DNA from: Gautieria morchelliformis
Lineage: Eukaryota; Basidiomycota; Agaricomycetes; Gomphales; Gomphaceae
Direction of reading: 5' to 3'
NCBI GenBank assembly: GCA_015179125.1
Contig: WHVA01000058.1
Span: 62,001-126,000 of the forward strand
Length of the DNA stretch: 64,000 bases
Shown: in pieces, positions 33,261 through 44,310 of the stretch
Layout of the letters: each line of letters opens with the position of its first letter
Numbering within the stretch: position 1 is the first letter of the stretch
The notes under the pieces: model-generated
The model's database searches: none
What the model saw: only the letters and a program-made list of their open reading frames with translations
What the model was told of the DNA's origin: nothing
Program-made: the position numbers and the translations under genes

Positions 33261-34970
33261 CAACAATGCCCCACTCAACCATATGCAAATCCACAACAAC
33301 TGCGGCAGTGATCTCTGTGTACCGTGCTAAGATGGTGGGGTGGGTGGTCATCCTCTCCTTGTCTGGGGCCGTCGTTTGAGCAGCCATGACCTTGGCTGTC
33401 TCATCTACCGGCAGGATCCTAATCATGCTGGATCAGTAGGCAGTTTGATTGTCTGCCATGTCCTCATCCCAATCATAGTATTGGGATGATTCTGGCTCCC
33501 AAGCCTCTGTTGGCTTGCTGTTCCTGTCCTGATCCTCAGCTTCTTGAGGATCACCCTCCCCCTCTTCGATCTCTTGATGAGGGGTGGGGTGTCGATGGGA
33601 TCCTCCAGATCCCCATCGCTGTCTTGCCATATGGCTGCTGTCCGCACCTTTTCTTTTAGGTGTGGGCAGTTCACCTTGATGTGACCTGTCTGGCCACATT
33701 CAAAGCAGCTTGCACTGCTGTGTGCATTCTGCGGCCGGTCTGGGGGGGGGGGGGCAGATGGCTTTTGCGGGTAGCGACCTCCCCAATTCCTGAGGCGGTT
33801 TTGCCTGAGGCGGATGACCTGATTGCGGTGGCTTTGTTGCCGTGATGTGATGGCCGTTACGGCTGCGGTTTCTGCCTGGTGCATTCCGTGATTGTACCGG
33901 GATGCTTCTTTGATCATACGGGCAGCTTCAAAGAGCTGCTTGATCGAGCTGGACTCTGCATTATAGCCCTGCTTTAGGACTTCATTGTGCAACATGTCGT
34001 GCAATGCTGACATGAACCATCTTCAGAGTGTATTCATTGGGCGGTTGTATCATCCGGGCCAAGTATTTTGTGAGCTCATTCAGCATCTCCTGAATGGTTT
34101 TTGTGCCTTGCACGACCACGTCAAACTTATTCGATGTGTGGTGATATGTTAGGGTGTGCATGAATCTCTTCTGCAACCCCTGCATAGCCATTTCCAAGGT
34201 CCATTCATGGACCTGACAATCAAAACACTTGATGTTTTGGATGAATCATTCTTGGGCCTCGCCTGTTAGGCAAGTGCCCAGGTAATCCACCTGCATCTGC
34301 ATGGTGCTCGGCCCTAATAGGCAATTCATCTTGAGCCATCTCAAGATGCCAGCTACAAATCCCTCGAATTCTTCAAGGTCCGAACCTCCGGCGTATGGCT
34401 CAGGGTGTGCCAGCTTTATGCTGGCCTTTGCAAGCCTGGACTTTTCTGGGTCCATGTCTGCAGCATCTGTGAGCGCTACATGGATCATCCGTGTGAGGCC
34501 GTCGTATGGCTTTTGCAGGCCTTCAATCTGGTCCAGGATGCCTTGACTGAAGGTCAAGGCAACGGACCTTTCACGCAGCTGCACAGCTGCGCGTGGTGTG
34601 GCAGTATCTATCTGCTCACTGCTGCGCAGGGATTGATGTCGGGTATCCCCTGTCAATCCTGCATTCTGGACCCATAGTCTGCTTGAGAGAGCAGAGCGTG
34701 CCCGTCTAGCTTGCTGAACAACACGTTCCCGCTGTTCGTTCGGTAGCTGGGTGGCCTGCACTGGATTCACCACCTCTTCGGTGTGCTATCTGTGCAGCTC
34801 CAGGGCCCGCATATAGCGATGGGCGGCTTGTGCCTCTTTCTGTTGCCAGTGCTCTACCTCGAGCTCCAGGCTCACGGCCATGTCTTCGGAGTCCAGCTCC
34901 GAGGCCGCCTGCTTGTGGATCGCCGGTTGGATGGTTTTGCCATCCTTCACTGGCGTGGGGTCCCTCGCTT

Positions 34971-35153
34971 CCTCGGTCCCTCGGTTCCTCGGTCCCTTGG
35001 TTCCTCGGTCCCTCGGTTCCTCGGTCCCTCGGTTCCTCGGTCCCTCGGTTCCTCGGTCCCTCGGTTCCTCGGTCCCTCGGTTCCTCGGTCCCTCGGTTCC
35101 TCGGTCCCTCGGTTCCTCGGTCCCTCGGTTCCTCGGTCCCTCGGTTCCTCAGT
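34971..35153. repeat. 16-bp minisatellite (CCTCGGTCCCTCGGTT)
   Basis: About 11-12 nearly perfect units of CCTCGGTYCCTCGGTT. On the minus strand, three units make a 16-residue Arg/Gly/Thr/Glu/Pro repeat. All frames remain open across it because the unit has no stop in any phase. It lies inside the family II gag fossil. Confidence 0.9.
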
Positions 35154-35523
35154 TCTGAACCGTACATCCTCCATGGACGGGATGGTCGGCAGTGGCATTC
35201 GTCGCCTGGTTGTGCGCCTCTCACTGCTCCTCAGCTGCACTTTCGTGCCCACTGTCTGTTGCTTGGTGTGAGCTTTGATTGCGGTGGTGTTCGTTCTTGT
35301 CCTTGAGAGCTTGCAGTGTCGCTCTCACGCCAGCAATCTCTGTATGGCTCTGGCGCATGTCTGTGCAAGACTCAGTCAGCAAGGCCTGTAGACCCACAAG
35401 TGACTTTGCTAGTCCGCATGCCATCGTGAATATGCCGGCAATTCCATCTGCCACGTTTTCCAGCACACGGCCTATCTGCTTGTTCCTCGCATCGGCATGT
35501 CCGATTCACTGGGTTGCTTCATG

Positions 35524-36446
35524 TAAGATAGCGGCAGTATAAACCGCGCACCTTCTAAGCGCCCATTAGTCATCTTAGGGTTAGGGTTTAGGCGGCGAAA
35601 ATACACAGGATGGAAGTTTCAAATTTCGGTAGAACATCCTGGTAGCTATGGTATATTACTTTGAGCCCTGATATAAGCTGCTCCATGATTTAAATGTAAG
35701 ATTGGATTAACTAAAATATCACCTCAACAACAGTTTAGTAAATGGAGTTGCTGCATTCAATGTGATCTGGGACAAAAAATTGCAAAGTGCACAGTCAAAC
35801 CAACAAACATAAACATGGCCAGGAATAATAAACCACTAAAACACAAGAGAGCCCAATGCAAATCAATCATATCTGTCTATTTAGTTAGGGTGCTCCAAAT
35901 ATTTTATATAATAATCTATAAGCGCACCCTTCTATTTCTACTAATTTTTGTGCAGTTTGAATACTCTACTAGCAGACACACAATGTATGCATTCAGTCAG
36001 GGTCAAGAAGGGAACGTACCTGTGTCTGCGCAGGCATGGTATTGCCTATGGGATTCTTTTGTGGATTTAGCTTCGATACTCGGGATCTTGTGGATTACCA
36101 ATCTGCTTGTTCAGGCTCCATCTCCCACGAAAAAATATTCAAACTCCGCTATTTGCTTATGTAATGCGACGAAAATCACTTGAACAGAAAATCAAACTTG
36201 TGTTCCCTGGACAGGGAATCTTGTTTTATGAATTTTGAAATGAAAAAATGAAAAAACATGTGATAGAAATTTTTATAAGCTTGGTTTCAATAAAATAGCA
36301 CCATAGAGTTGTTGAATAGTGTCTTATGAACAAACCTATGGTCTTACTTTTTTGAAATTTCGAGTGTCTACAATGGGGAATGTGTTCTGGTGAGATGGCT
36401 TAGATGGGCGCTTAGAGGGTGCGCGGTTTATACTGCTGCTATCTTA
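35524..36446. mobile_element. Candidate 0.9-kb TIR element, AT-rich
   Basis: 35524-35577 and 36397-36446 are inverted copies about 50 bp long (shared core GCAGTATAAACCGCGCACC, then CTAAGCGCCCAT). The interior is AT-rich with short frames only. A short TTAGGGTTAGGG stretch follows the left arm at 35575-35586. No target duplication was found. It could also be a rearranged LTR pair. Confidence 0.45.
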
Positions 36447-37106
36447 GCTGGTTATTCAGCCGCACCGCTACTGTTGTTTCATCAACGGTGTTTGTCCTTG
36501 AGCTCTTTTGACTTGAGCTCAAGTATTCCAAGTCCTGACTGTTGTCAGGTGCTTGTCGTTTTTGACATTGTTCCTTTGGAGGAACAGCGGGTTTCTGATC
36601 TTTCGGCGGGGGGGTGCATCACGGTTCTTTACTTGTTGTGACGTCTGATCCGACACCAAGCCTTCGTCGTTGCTGACAGGAGATTTGGCTTGACCTTTGC
36701 ACTTGTCAAGAGGTGGGGGTGAGTGGCATAGGGATTGTGACTTGTCCCTGTCCTGTTCGTCTGCTTTGTCCATGCTCAGTGACATGTGGTTGATGGTGTC
36801 TGCATCTCCTGGTGCTAGGACAGGTGCGGTGAGGTCTATGACTTTGCCGTCTTCTACTTCCTTGGGCTCTGAGCCTAAGGTAGCATCAGCCGTGGTGTCA
36901 CTAGGCTGCGCCAGGGTTTTGTTGTGCGAACTACTTGATTGCACAGTCGAATGTAGTATGCTGTACTACGTTCATTTTCTGATAATTTTCTAATTGTCAG
37001 CACAGAGATCTTGTCTAAGTTGCTGCAGGAACCACTCTTCAACTGTTTGCTGGGCAAACAGCTGCTGGAAGTTCAAAAAGTGTAAGAGGTGTGGCTTAGT
37101 ACTTGT

Positions 37107-37311
37107 GTGATCACAAGGCAGTAGAACTCGACCAATCTGTGGTGATTCTAATACAACGTAGTGGCAGTTACAAGTAAGGTTAAGCTGGGAATCCTGGAGG
37201 GTTCCCATGCAAGAACTATACAGTGGGTCTGCGAGGACCCACTGGTGCTATATAAGCTACCAAGTATTATGTATTGCCCCGAGGCAATACAAGTAAATAT
37301 GCGTATTTACA
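37107..37311. repeat. LTR-like repeat of family II, copy 1
   Basis: Shares CTATACAGTGGGTC, GGGTTCCC/GGTTCCCA and CTACGTAGTG-like blocks with 38310-38492. It has TG...CA ends and a TATATAAG at about 37248. It lies beside the minus-strand gag fossil, consistent with being its 5' LTR. Confidence 0.55.
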
Positions 37312-37315
37312 CATG

Positions 37316-37605
37316 TAGTGGACATCGTAGGCCTGTGGGCATTCTCGCGCGAAGTGTCCAACCTTCCCACAGTGCTGACAGGTGAGTGGCTGTTGGAATC
37401 ACTTCCTTGTTGCATCCACATCCATTGGAGCGGGTCCAGAGGCAGTTGTGAGGGGTGGGGCCACTGGTGCGATTGCTGGCCTCGAAGACGGCGGTGTAGC
37501 AAACCTGGTGTACGATTCACCAGCCTTGCGAACAGCTGGCACTGGAGGAGGGCCACCGTTCATCACCCTAGGTGCCTGGAATGCTTCATGGTTTTTATAC
37601 TATCA
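37316..37605 (-). pseudogene. gag: gag remnant with CCHC knuckle, other gypsy lineage
   Basis: Minus-strand reading gives a Pro/Ala-rich tract, then a CCHC knuckle (CQHCGKVGHFARECP) near 37320-37380. It ends against the family II LTR copy on the left and a family III LTR on the right. Only a fragment of an LTR retrotransposon gag remains. Confidence 0.6.
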
Positions 37606-38055
37606 TGTTACAACCCGTTCCCGAATCTGGACCGAAGCTCGGCTTCGCTCTCGTTTGTGAACCTCGGGTTATTCTCGGCTTTCCTTCGGGTTTCCCTTTG
37701 CACTTCCCATCACCCCTGATTCCCTTTCCTAGTTAGTTCCCCATTTTCCTGATCCTTGTTTCCCCTGACCGTTGATCCGATCATGTTCTCTTCACGACCC
37801 TGCATGCTACTTTACTATATAGACCTCCAGTCCATGTACAGTAGCTCCTCAGTTCAGATATCGAATTAGCTTATCGTACTTGAGACCCTCTGCTTGATAT
37901 CAAAACCTGTATCTCGGCTTATAGCCGAGACCGCTCATGAAATTAGGGCAGAACATCGAGTGGGCGCAACCCAAGAGGTTGAAGCCAAGCCCTCCGACCC
38001 GAGACCCGAGTTTGGCTTAGTGTAACCGAACTGCAGTATGAACACAACCTTAACA
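37606..38055 (+). repeat. Solo LTR of gypsy family III
   Basis: 450 bp from TGTTACAACCCGTTCC to AACACAACCTTAACA, with an ACTATATAGACC TATA-like block in the middle. It is the reverse complement of the LTR at 47227-47677, with moderate divergence. No matching internal sequence lies on either side and the flanks (TATCA / GTCTA) do not match. Confidence 0.75.
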
Positions 38056-38309
38056 GTCTATCTGAACCCCCTACACTCTTTGTTCAGAATGCTGATTACC
38101 CGATCCTACACCTGTGCCGAAGGCAGCCCCGTAACGCTGACAATCGAAGCTCGGCATGCACGAGGTGCTTCAAGCGTCCTGGAAAACCCCCCGTTCCATC
38201 ACTGGTATTCCAACCCCCCGTCAGTTCAACCTGCACCCTGGCGCCGAGTTATTGGTGCTGGCCGAGGGTGTGTCAGTGAAGTCCTGTAAAGATGTCGATC
38301 TTAGGACCT

Positions 38310-38492
38310 TGTATCACAAGGGCACAACAGAACTTGACCAATGAGTGGTATTCTGAATGCTACGTAGTGACAGGTAAGAGTAAGATGCGATGGGAACTGC
38401 TGGCCGGTTCCCACGCATGAACTATACAGTGGGTCCCTAAGGGGCCCACTGGGATTATGTCATAACTAGTATACATACATAGGTTATTTACA
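38310..38492 (-). repeat. LTR-like repeat of family II, copy 2
   Basis: Diverged copy of 37107-37311. On its right, 38493-38508 is CCCTCCCCCTCTATAG. Read on the minus strand this is a G-rich polypurine tract touching a TGTAAATAACC LTR start, which suggests a 3' LTR in minus orientation. Confidence 0.5.
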
Positions 38493-38524
38493 CCCTCCCC
38501 CTCTATAGACAACTATAGGCAACT

Positions 38525-38926
38525 CTAGGACTTATAGAGGTCATCCATGATGGTGTCCTCTAGTGATTCCGATACGATGACGTCGTCATCGTATAGGGCC
38601 AGTGGAGCACGTGACTCCGCCGGGGGCACCTCTGCGTCCGCAGGGGTGGTTGGGTGTGGTGGCTCTACCTCACCACTGGCGGGGGCTTCCACTTGGTCAG
38701 TGAGGCCGGTGTCCTCACGGAGTATGGCCTCGATGGCCAGGTCATCGGCCTGGGGAGGAGGCCGGATGCTCGCAAGCTCTTGATCGAGCTGAGCGTGAGT
38801 GAGCGGTCGTGGCACCGCGGCCCTCACGTGGCTGGTCTCGAGGATCTTTTGTTGACCCTCCTGTGCGGCGGCACTGAATGCGGCGCCAGTGAGACTGCAT
38901 TGAACATAATGTTCAATGCGAGCCAC
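38525..38926 (-). CDS. Accessory ORF, copy 2, near a family II LTR
   Basis: A 133-residue minus-strand frame, unrecognised: a helical Ala/Gln-rich first half (YVQCSLTGAAFSAAAQEGQQ), then an acidic Asp/Glu/Pro-rich tail ending DDLYKS. It is homologous to the remnant at 32800-33260. It ends 16 bp from the putative polypurine tract and runs away from the plus-strand gag-pol fossil that starts near 38940. It looks like a retroelement-borne extra gene rather than a host gene. Confidence 0.45.
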   Translation of the reverse strand: MARIEHYVQCSLTGAAFSAAAQEGQQKILETSHVRAAVPRPLTHAQLDQELASIRPPPQADDLAIEAILREDTGLTDQVEAPASGEVEPPHPTTPADAEVPPAESRAPLALYDDDVIVSESLEDTIMDDLYKS

Positions 38927-38939
38927 TCGTTCGCGAGTG

Positions 38940-41900
38940 ATGCTGGCGTAGCGGGCCAGCCAACAAAATGTAGAACGCTTCGACCGCCAGGTCCGCAGTT
39001 GGACCCTGGAAACAGTGATGCAGGGCCTTCAAAAAAGGTTCCTGCACACACTGACATACCACCACACATCTAATAAATTCGACGCAGTCATGCAGGGCAT
39101 GAAAACCATTCAGGAGATGCTGAATGACCTCACGAAGTATGCGGCACGTATGATACAACTGCCAGACGACTACACGTTCTGGAGACGGTTCATGTCGGCA
39201 CTGCGTGAGATGCTACGCAATGAGGTCCTCAAGAAGGGCTATAACGCCGAGAGCAGCTCTTCGAGACGGCCCGAATGATCGAGGAGGCATCCCAATGCAA
39301 CATGGGGATGTGCCGTGCAGAAAGCGCAGCGGCAACAGCAAGTGCTTCCCGGCTTGCAGGGAGCAAGCTGGCGACACAGGCCTGACCAGGCCCAGCCTGT
39401 TCCTGAGGAGTGGAGCATCGCAGCGATCGCCGCCCCCACACCCAGCCCAAGCTGGACGCCTGCCTGAAGCCGAACAGCCTCAAGCGTCAGGGTCGTCACT
39501 GCGACCAGCCCCACCACCGAAAGTGTCGGGCCTACCTAACAATCGACCCAGCGGTGGCCAAATCAGCACTACATGCTTTGAATGCGGCCAACCAGGCCAC
39601 AAAAAAGCGGAGTGCCCCCAGCTTAGGTCCAGTATATGGACAGCAGCCGCGAGGCACAATGATGAGAACGAGGATCCGGAGGCGGATCTCGGACAAAATT
39701 CTCTTCAACAGATTGATGAAGAGGGGGAGGGTGATCCCCAACCCAACGAATCTCCGGACAACGGAGATGTGCCCACTGAAGAGTGGGATCCTGAACCGTC
39801 CCAGTACTATGAATGGGACGAAGAGGCAGAAGACACCGCCTACAGATCCAGCGCGATCCTGATCGCACTGGAAGATGACGCCACCACGAAAGTCATGGTG
39901 GCATGCACGTCGGTTATGCCAGACAAGGCAGCCGAGCCAGTGTATCACCACCGAAGCAAACACAGGGCGTGGCCGACGCGCCCATGCAGTGAAAACTGTA
40001 CCCTCTCGGGGTACTGGGAAATAAATGTCATAAAAGCCCACTGCCTGCTGGATAGCGGGAGCGAAGGGGTACTACTATCCCCTGAATTCACGTGAGCCAC
40101 AGGGATGAAAACATTCACCCTAGAGCAGCCAATCACGCTGCAGCTGGCCTGCATAGGCAGCCATTCCACTATCAATTATGGAACGAACATGACCATTAAA
40201 TTTGGTCGTGAAATATACGACAAATATTTCAACGTAGTGAACGTCGAATATCACGACGCAATCTTAGGGACACCGTTCCTAAGGAGATTTGGCATCACCC
40301 TGGACTTCTCAAGCCCAGGGACAATCCATAAGGGGAACAAAGTAATCCCCACGGGCAAGGTATCATTCGACGATAACGAGTCGATGAATGAAGGCAAGGG
40401 GCCAAGGGTGAGCAGAATCACCCTGGCGCCGAAGCCAGGAGGACGAGTCGCATAACGACTCGTCCTCAAGCTCCCCCTACAACCGTAGGGAGAGGTGCTC
40501 TCACCTGACAGTGAAAGCAATGGGGAAAAGAAAGGTGGTCCCGCACGCCGCGGAACCTAATAGATGCACACAGCGCCTAATGGCTTCTAAGCCAACCACC
40601 ACCATCATCCTCACGGATGATGACATCCCTCGCCTCGACGAGGAATGGATGGAGAGAATCACTGACCTAGTCAGTGGAATCCCATAGAGCTCCCGCCGCT
40701 GCGGGAGATCAACCATGAGATCAATCTCATTGATCCCAACAAACACATACGGTATCGACTACCGAAGTGCCCCGAACATTTCTGAGAGGAACTGTCCACG
40801 AAGATAGAATGTTACACCACTGCAAATTGGTGGATCCCTGCAGTTGCACAGCAGGCCATGCCCATGCTGTGTGTGCTGAAGAAGAACGGTACACTACAAA
40901 CCATCTTCGATCTGCGCCAGCAGAATGAGAACACTGTGAAGGATGTTACGCCCTTCCCAGATCAGGATATCATCTGCAGCGACATGGCACGCTGTCGGTA
41001 TGGCATGAAACTTGATATGTCCGAAGCATATGAGCAGATCCAGATTCATCCGGATCATGTAGCAAAGACTGCCTCTGCCACGATCCTTGGCACCTTCAGG
41101 AGCCAAGTGATACAAATGGGAGACTGTAACGCTCCATCGACGTTCCAATGGCTGATGACAGCCATATTCCATGACTGCATAGGTCGCTTCATCCATGTCT
41201 TCATGGATGATATATTCATTTTCTCGCTCTCGATACAAGAGCACAAGGAGCACCTCTACATTGTCTTTGACAGACTGAGGAAGAACCACCTTTTTCTGAG
41301 CAAGAAAAAGGTTGATCTCTATTCCATCCAAATGGAGTGCCTTGGCCACATCATCGATGGCCAACGTGTACATGTCGATGAGGATAAGATGCAACACATT
41401 CGTGAGTGGTGAAGGCCTCGGACGTTCAATGACGTCCAGCGTTTCCTCGGGCTAGTACAATACCTGGCACATTACATGCCAGATGTTAGCGCATACACGA
41501 CCCCATTATCGGGCTGTGCGCGTAACAACCATCCATTCGAATGGACTCTGCTGCTAGACAAATGCTGGAAAAGCATTAAGGCATTGGCCTGTAAGGCCCT
41601 GATCCTGCATGCAATCGACGCATGGTGCCCAGAACCAATCTGGGTCATCACCAACGGGTCAAAAGCCGGCGTCGGTGCGGTCTACGGCCAAGGCCCCAAC
41701 TGGAAAACCTGTCGGCCAGCCAGCTTCTTGTCAAAGAAGTTCAGTGTTGCTCAGCAACACTACCGGACTCATGAGCACGAGACAATCGCAGTGCTCGAGG
41801 CTCTCATGAAATGGGAGGATAAACTGCTGGAACGAAGGTTCACCCTTGTCACAGATCACAAAGGGCTTGAATACTTTGAGACCCAGAAGAGCCTATCTGA

Positions 41901-43222
41901 CCGCCAGGTCAGATGGTGGGAATTTCTATCCCGCTTCAACTTCAACACCATTCACGTTGATGGTGTAGAGAACAAGGTAGCAGACTGCCTGTCGCGCTAC
42001 TACGAGAGCGACACAAATGACGACAGTCACCCGGACCACATCTTCCTAAACGCAGACGCGCGCTTAGACCTGGAAGGTGAGCCACTGCCCACCAACCGGT
42101 ATATTGAGCTGCGAAAAGCAGCAACGAGACAGTCTAACTGCCTCACAGAGAAGACAGAGGCGCGGATATTGGAGTCCGCCGCATTAAACGAGGGTTCACA
42201 AAAGCCCACGAACAGCATCGCATCACGCGATGATGACGACGATGATGTCCAAGTCATCGCCGCAGGCAACGATGGCGCACCACTGCGCCAGAGCATATAA
42301 CAAGGTCTTACAAGGCGCATACCATAGGGACCCCATGTTCTCAAAAATCATGGAGCACCTGGACGCGCACCTGAGATTTGGAATCCGGGACAGGCTGATC
42401 TGGACAAAGAATCAGCTCAAGAGAGATGTCATCGCCGTCCCCCGATCTGTTCTTCAGGGGGGAAGGAGGCTGATCGAATCATCATCGATTGAGCACACCA
42501 GATAGTCAGTCACTATGGCCATCTGAAGACATCGAACTACGTTCAAAGGTCATACTGGTGGCCGGGCATGAGCCCGGACATCGAGTCATTCTGCATATCA
42601 TGCGTGAAGTGCCAGATGACAAAAACCGGGCCACAACGGCCCAAGGGTTTACTACACAGCCTACCCATTCCAGATAGGCCATGGCAGTCGATCAGTATTG
42701 ACTTCATGGGGCCCCTGCCCAAATCAAATGACTGTGACTACCTGATGGTAGTCATTGACTGACTAACATCGCACATCCACCTCGTCCCAACAACGACGAG
42801 CGTGTCAGCCAAGGGAGTAAGTAGCCTGGCTGTTTCTAAAAGAAATCGTCCAGCTCCATGGAGTCCCAGACTCCATCATCTCGGATAGAGACTTGAAGTT
42901 CACGTCTATCTTCTGGCATGAACTACAGCAACTCATGGGGACTAAGCTCCTCATGTAAACTGCCTTCCATCCCCAAACGGATGGAGCGACCGAGCGCGCA
43001 AACCACTCAATCAGACAGATATTGCGTGTGGTAGTCAGGGACGATCAGAAGGATTGGGCGTTGAAATGCCCAATGGTTGAGATCACCCTCAACATTAACG
43101 TCAGCGCAACCACAGGGTTCGCACCCTTTGAGCTGAACCACAGCTATATGCCGCAGATAGACCTCCCCATAGCTGTGGACACCCCATTCAAAGGGGTAGC
43201 CCGGTTTGCACATCTATTGTAG
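38940..43222 (+). mobile_element. Gypsy family II fossil: gag-pol, plus strand
   Basis: In order: a gag part homologous to the minus-strand fossil (LTYHHTSNKFDAVMQG), a CCHC knuckle (CFECGQPGHKKAECPQ, near 39570), protease (CLLDSGSEGVLLS, near 40050), reverse transcriptase (40858-41412; KLDMSEAYEQIQIH, FMDDIFIF), RNase H (41476-42010; DHKGLEYFETQK) and integrase (zinc part near 42550, IDFMGPLPKSNDCDYLMVVI near 42700, then the core to 43222). There is no clear 3' LTR, and the far end of pol is missing. It is an old copy with many breaks. Confidence 0.85.
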
Positions 43223-43908
43223 GCCGATTGGTTGCGCTTCAATTTTGAAATTTGACTCCGCACTCTGTGCAAACTCACTATGTCAAACAATGCAAGTCAT
43301 TCTATTGAATTTCCACTAGATCATAGGAGGATAATCATAATGGTTATGTAATACAGCATATATGAGTATATAATATATACTATAAGAGTATTAATAACAA
43401 CATATAGGAATATATAGTAGTATTTATAAGGAGAATAATAGATGTTATTAGATGATTCTGTATATATTTAAACATCTCGAAGATATATATACATATGAGA
43501 GAGTATTAGACTACAAGATAGAGTAACAGATACTTGGAGAGATACTTGTAACAGATATGAGTAGGAGTATTAGTATGACTAGTTATAATGAGAGAGTATT
43601 AGACTACCATATGGAGTAATAGTAGTTGTGTAGATATTTGTAATATATATGAATAGTTATAATGATATAGTGTATATTAAAAGTGGGTAGAAAAAATAAG
43701 AAGAGGGGTAAAAATAAGAATGGGCGCTCTCGTCGGCGGAGCGGCCGCTCAGGTTGGGACAAAAGAAAATTTATTTATATCCCAACAATAAGATTGGCAT
43801 GTACTTTCGTCCTCTTCTTTTCTATAATTTGAGAATAAAATGGGTGAAGCTACAGGTAATAAAAAGTTGTGAGCATCCGCCCTGATGAGGTGTCGGCTTG
43901 CCTAGAAG
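43223..43908. other. AT-rich stretch without genes
   Basis: Roughly 43310-43720 is strongly AT-rich, with recurring GAGAGTATTAGACTAC (43498 and 43590) and TATATATA-type words. It lies between the gypsy fossil and the seven-helix gene. No exon is seen. Confidence 0.5.
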
Positions 43909-44310
43909 GTGGGGATCATGGTAGCAACTTTGAAGGCACATGACATCTCCTCATGCTCGTTGATAAAGCCCTGCCACCGTCCTGGCGTCTATGAAACAGG
44001 TTTGTCGAGCTCAACTATCAGCCGGACAGTAGTAGCACCACTTACCACGCCCTGCGTACACCCAACGGCGGCTGGGATATCTCACGCAGACGCCACGCAG
44101 TCGGAGATGGATGACATCAGCTTCCCATTCAGATTCATTTCTAGAAAGAGTGGACAGCTGGCCATTCGCGTTTTTAGATACACGCTGCTGTTTTCTCCCG
44201 CTCAATGTCGCCAGGATGGCCACTTCAGTGGTTTAGCTCACCTACAGTACTCTTTATTATTCCATCTTCTTCTCCTTTTCGCTTTCACGTGCGCAGGATC
44301 CTCGCAAGCC

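Larger units (their letters stand above)
33423..36944 (-). mobile_element. Gypsy family II fossil: gag region, minus strand
   Basis: From right to left: an acidic Ser/Asp-rich frame (36944-36519), a helical frame (35466-35221), a region interrupted by a minisatellite, a capsid-like part (34773-34246: RLAKASIKLAHPEPYAGGSD, FVAGILRWLKMNCLLGPSTM), a second capsid-like part (34197-33982) and a CCHC knuckle (CFECGQTGHIKVNCPH, near 33690). No pol follows. It is strongly decayed with many breaks. A short LTR copy at 37107-37311 lies at its upstream side. A TIR-flanked block (35524-36446) seems to have inserted inside it. Confidence 0.65.

Noticed and set aside
34971-35153. Regular short repeats as a possible CRISPR array
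   Set aside because: The 16-bp units are directly contiguous with no unique spacers, and the context is a eukaryotic transposon.
35575-35593. True internal telomere array
   Set aside because: Only two TTAGGG units plus a variant; too short to be more than a possible repair scar.
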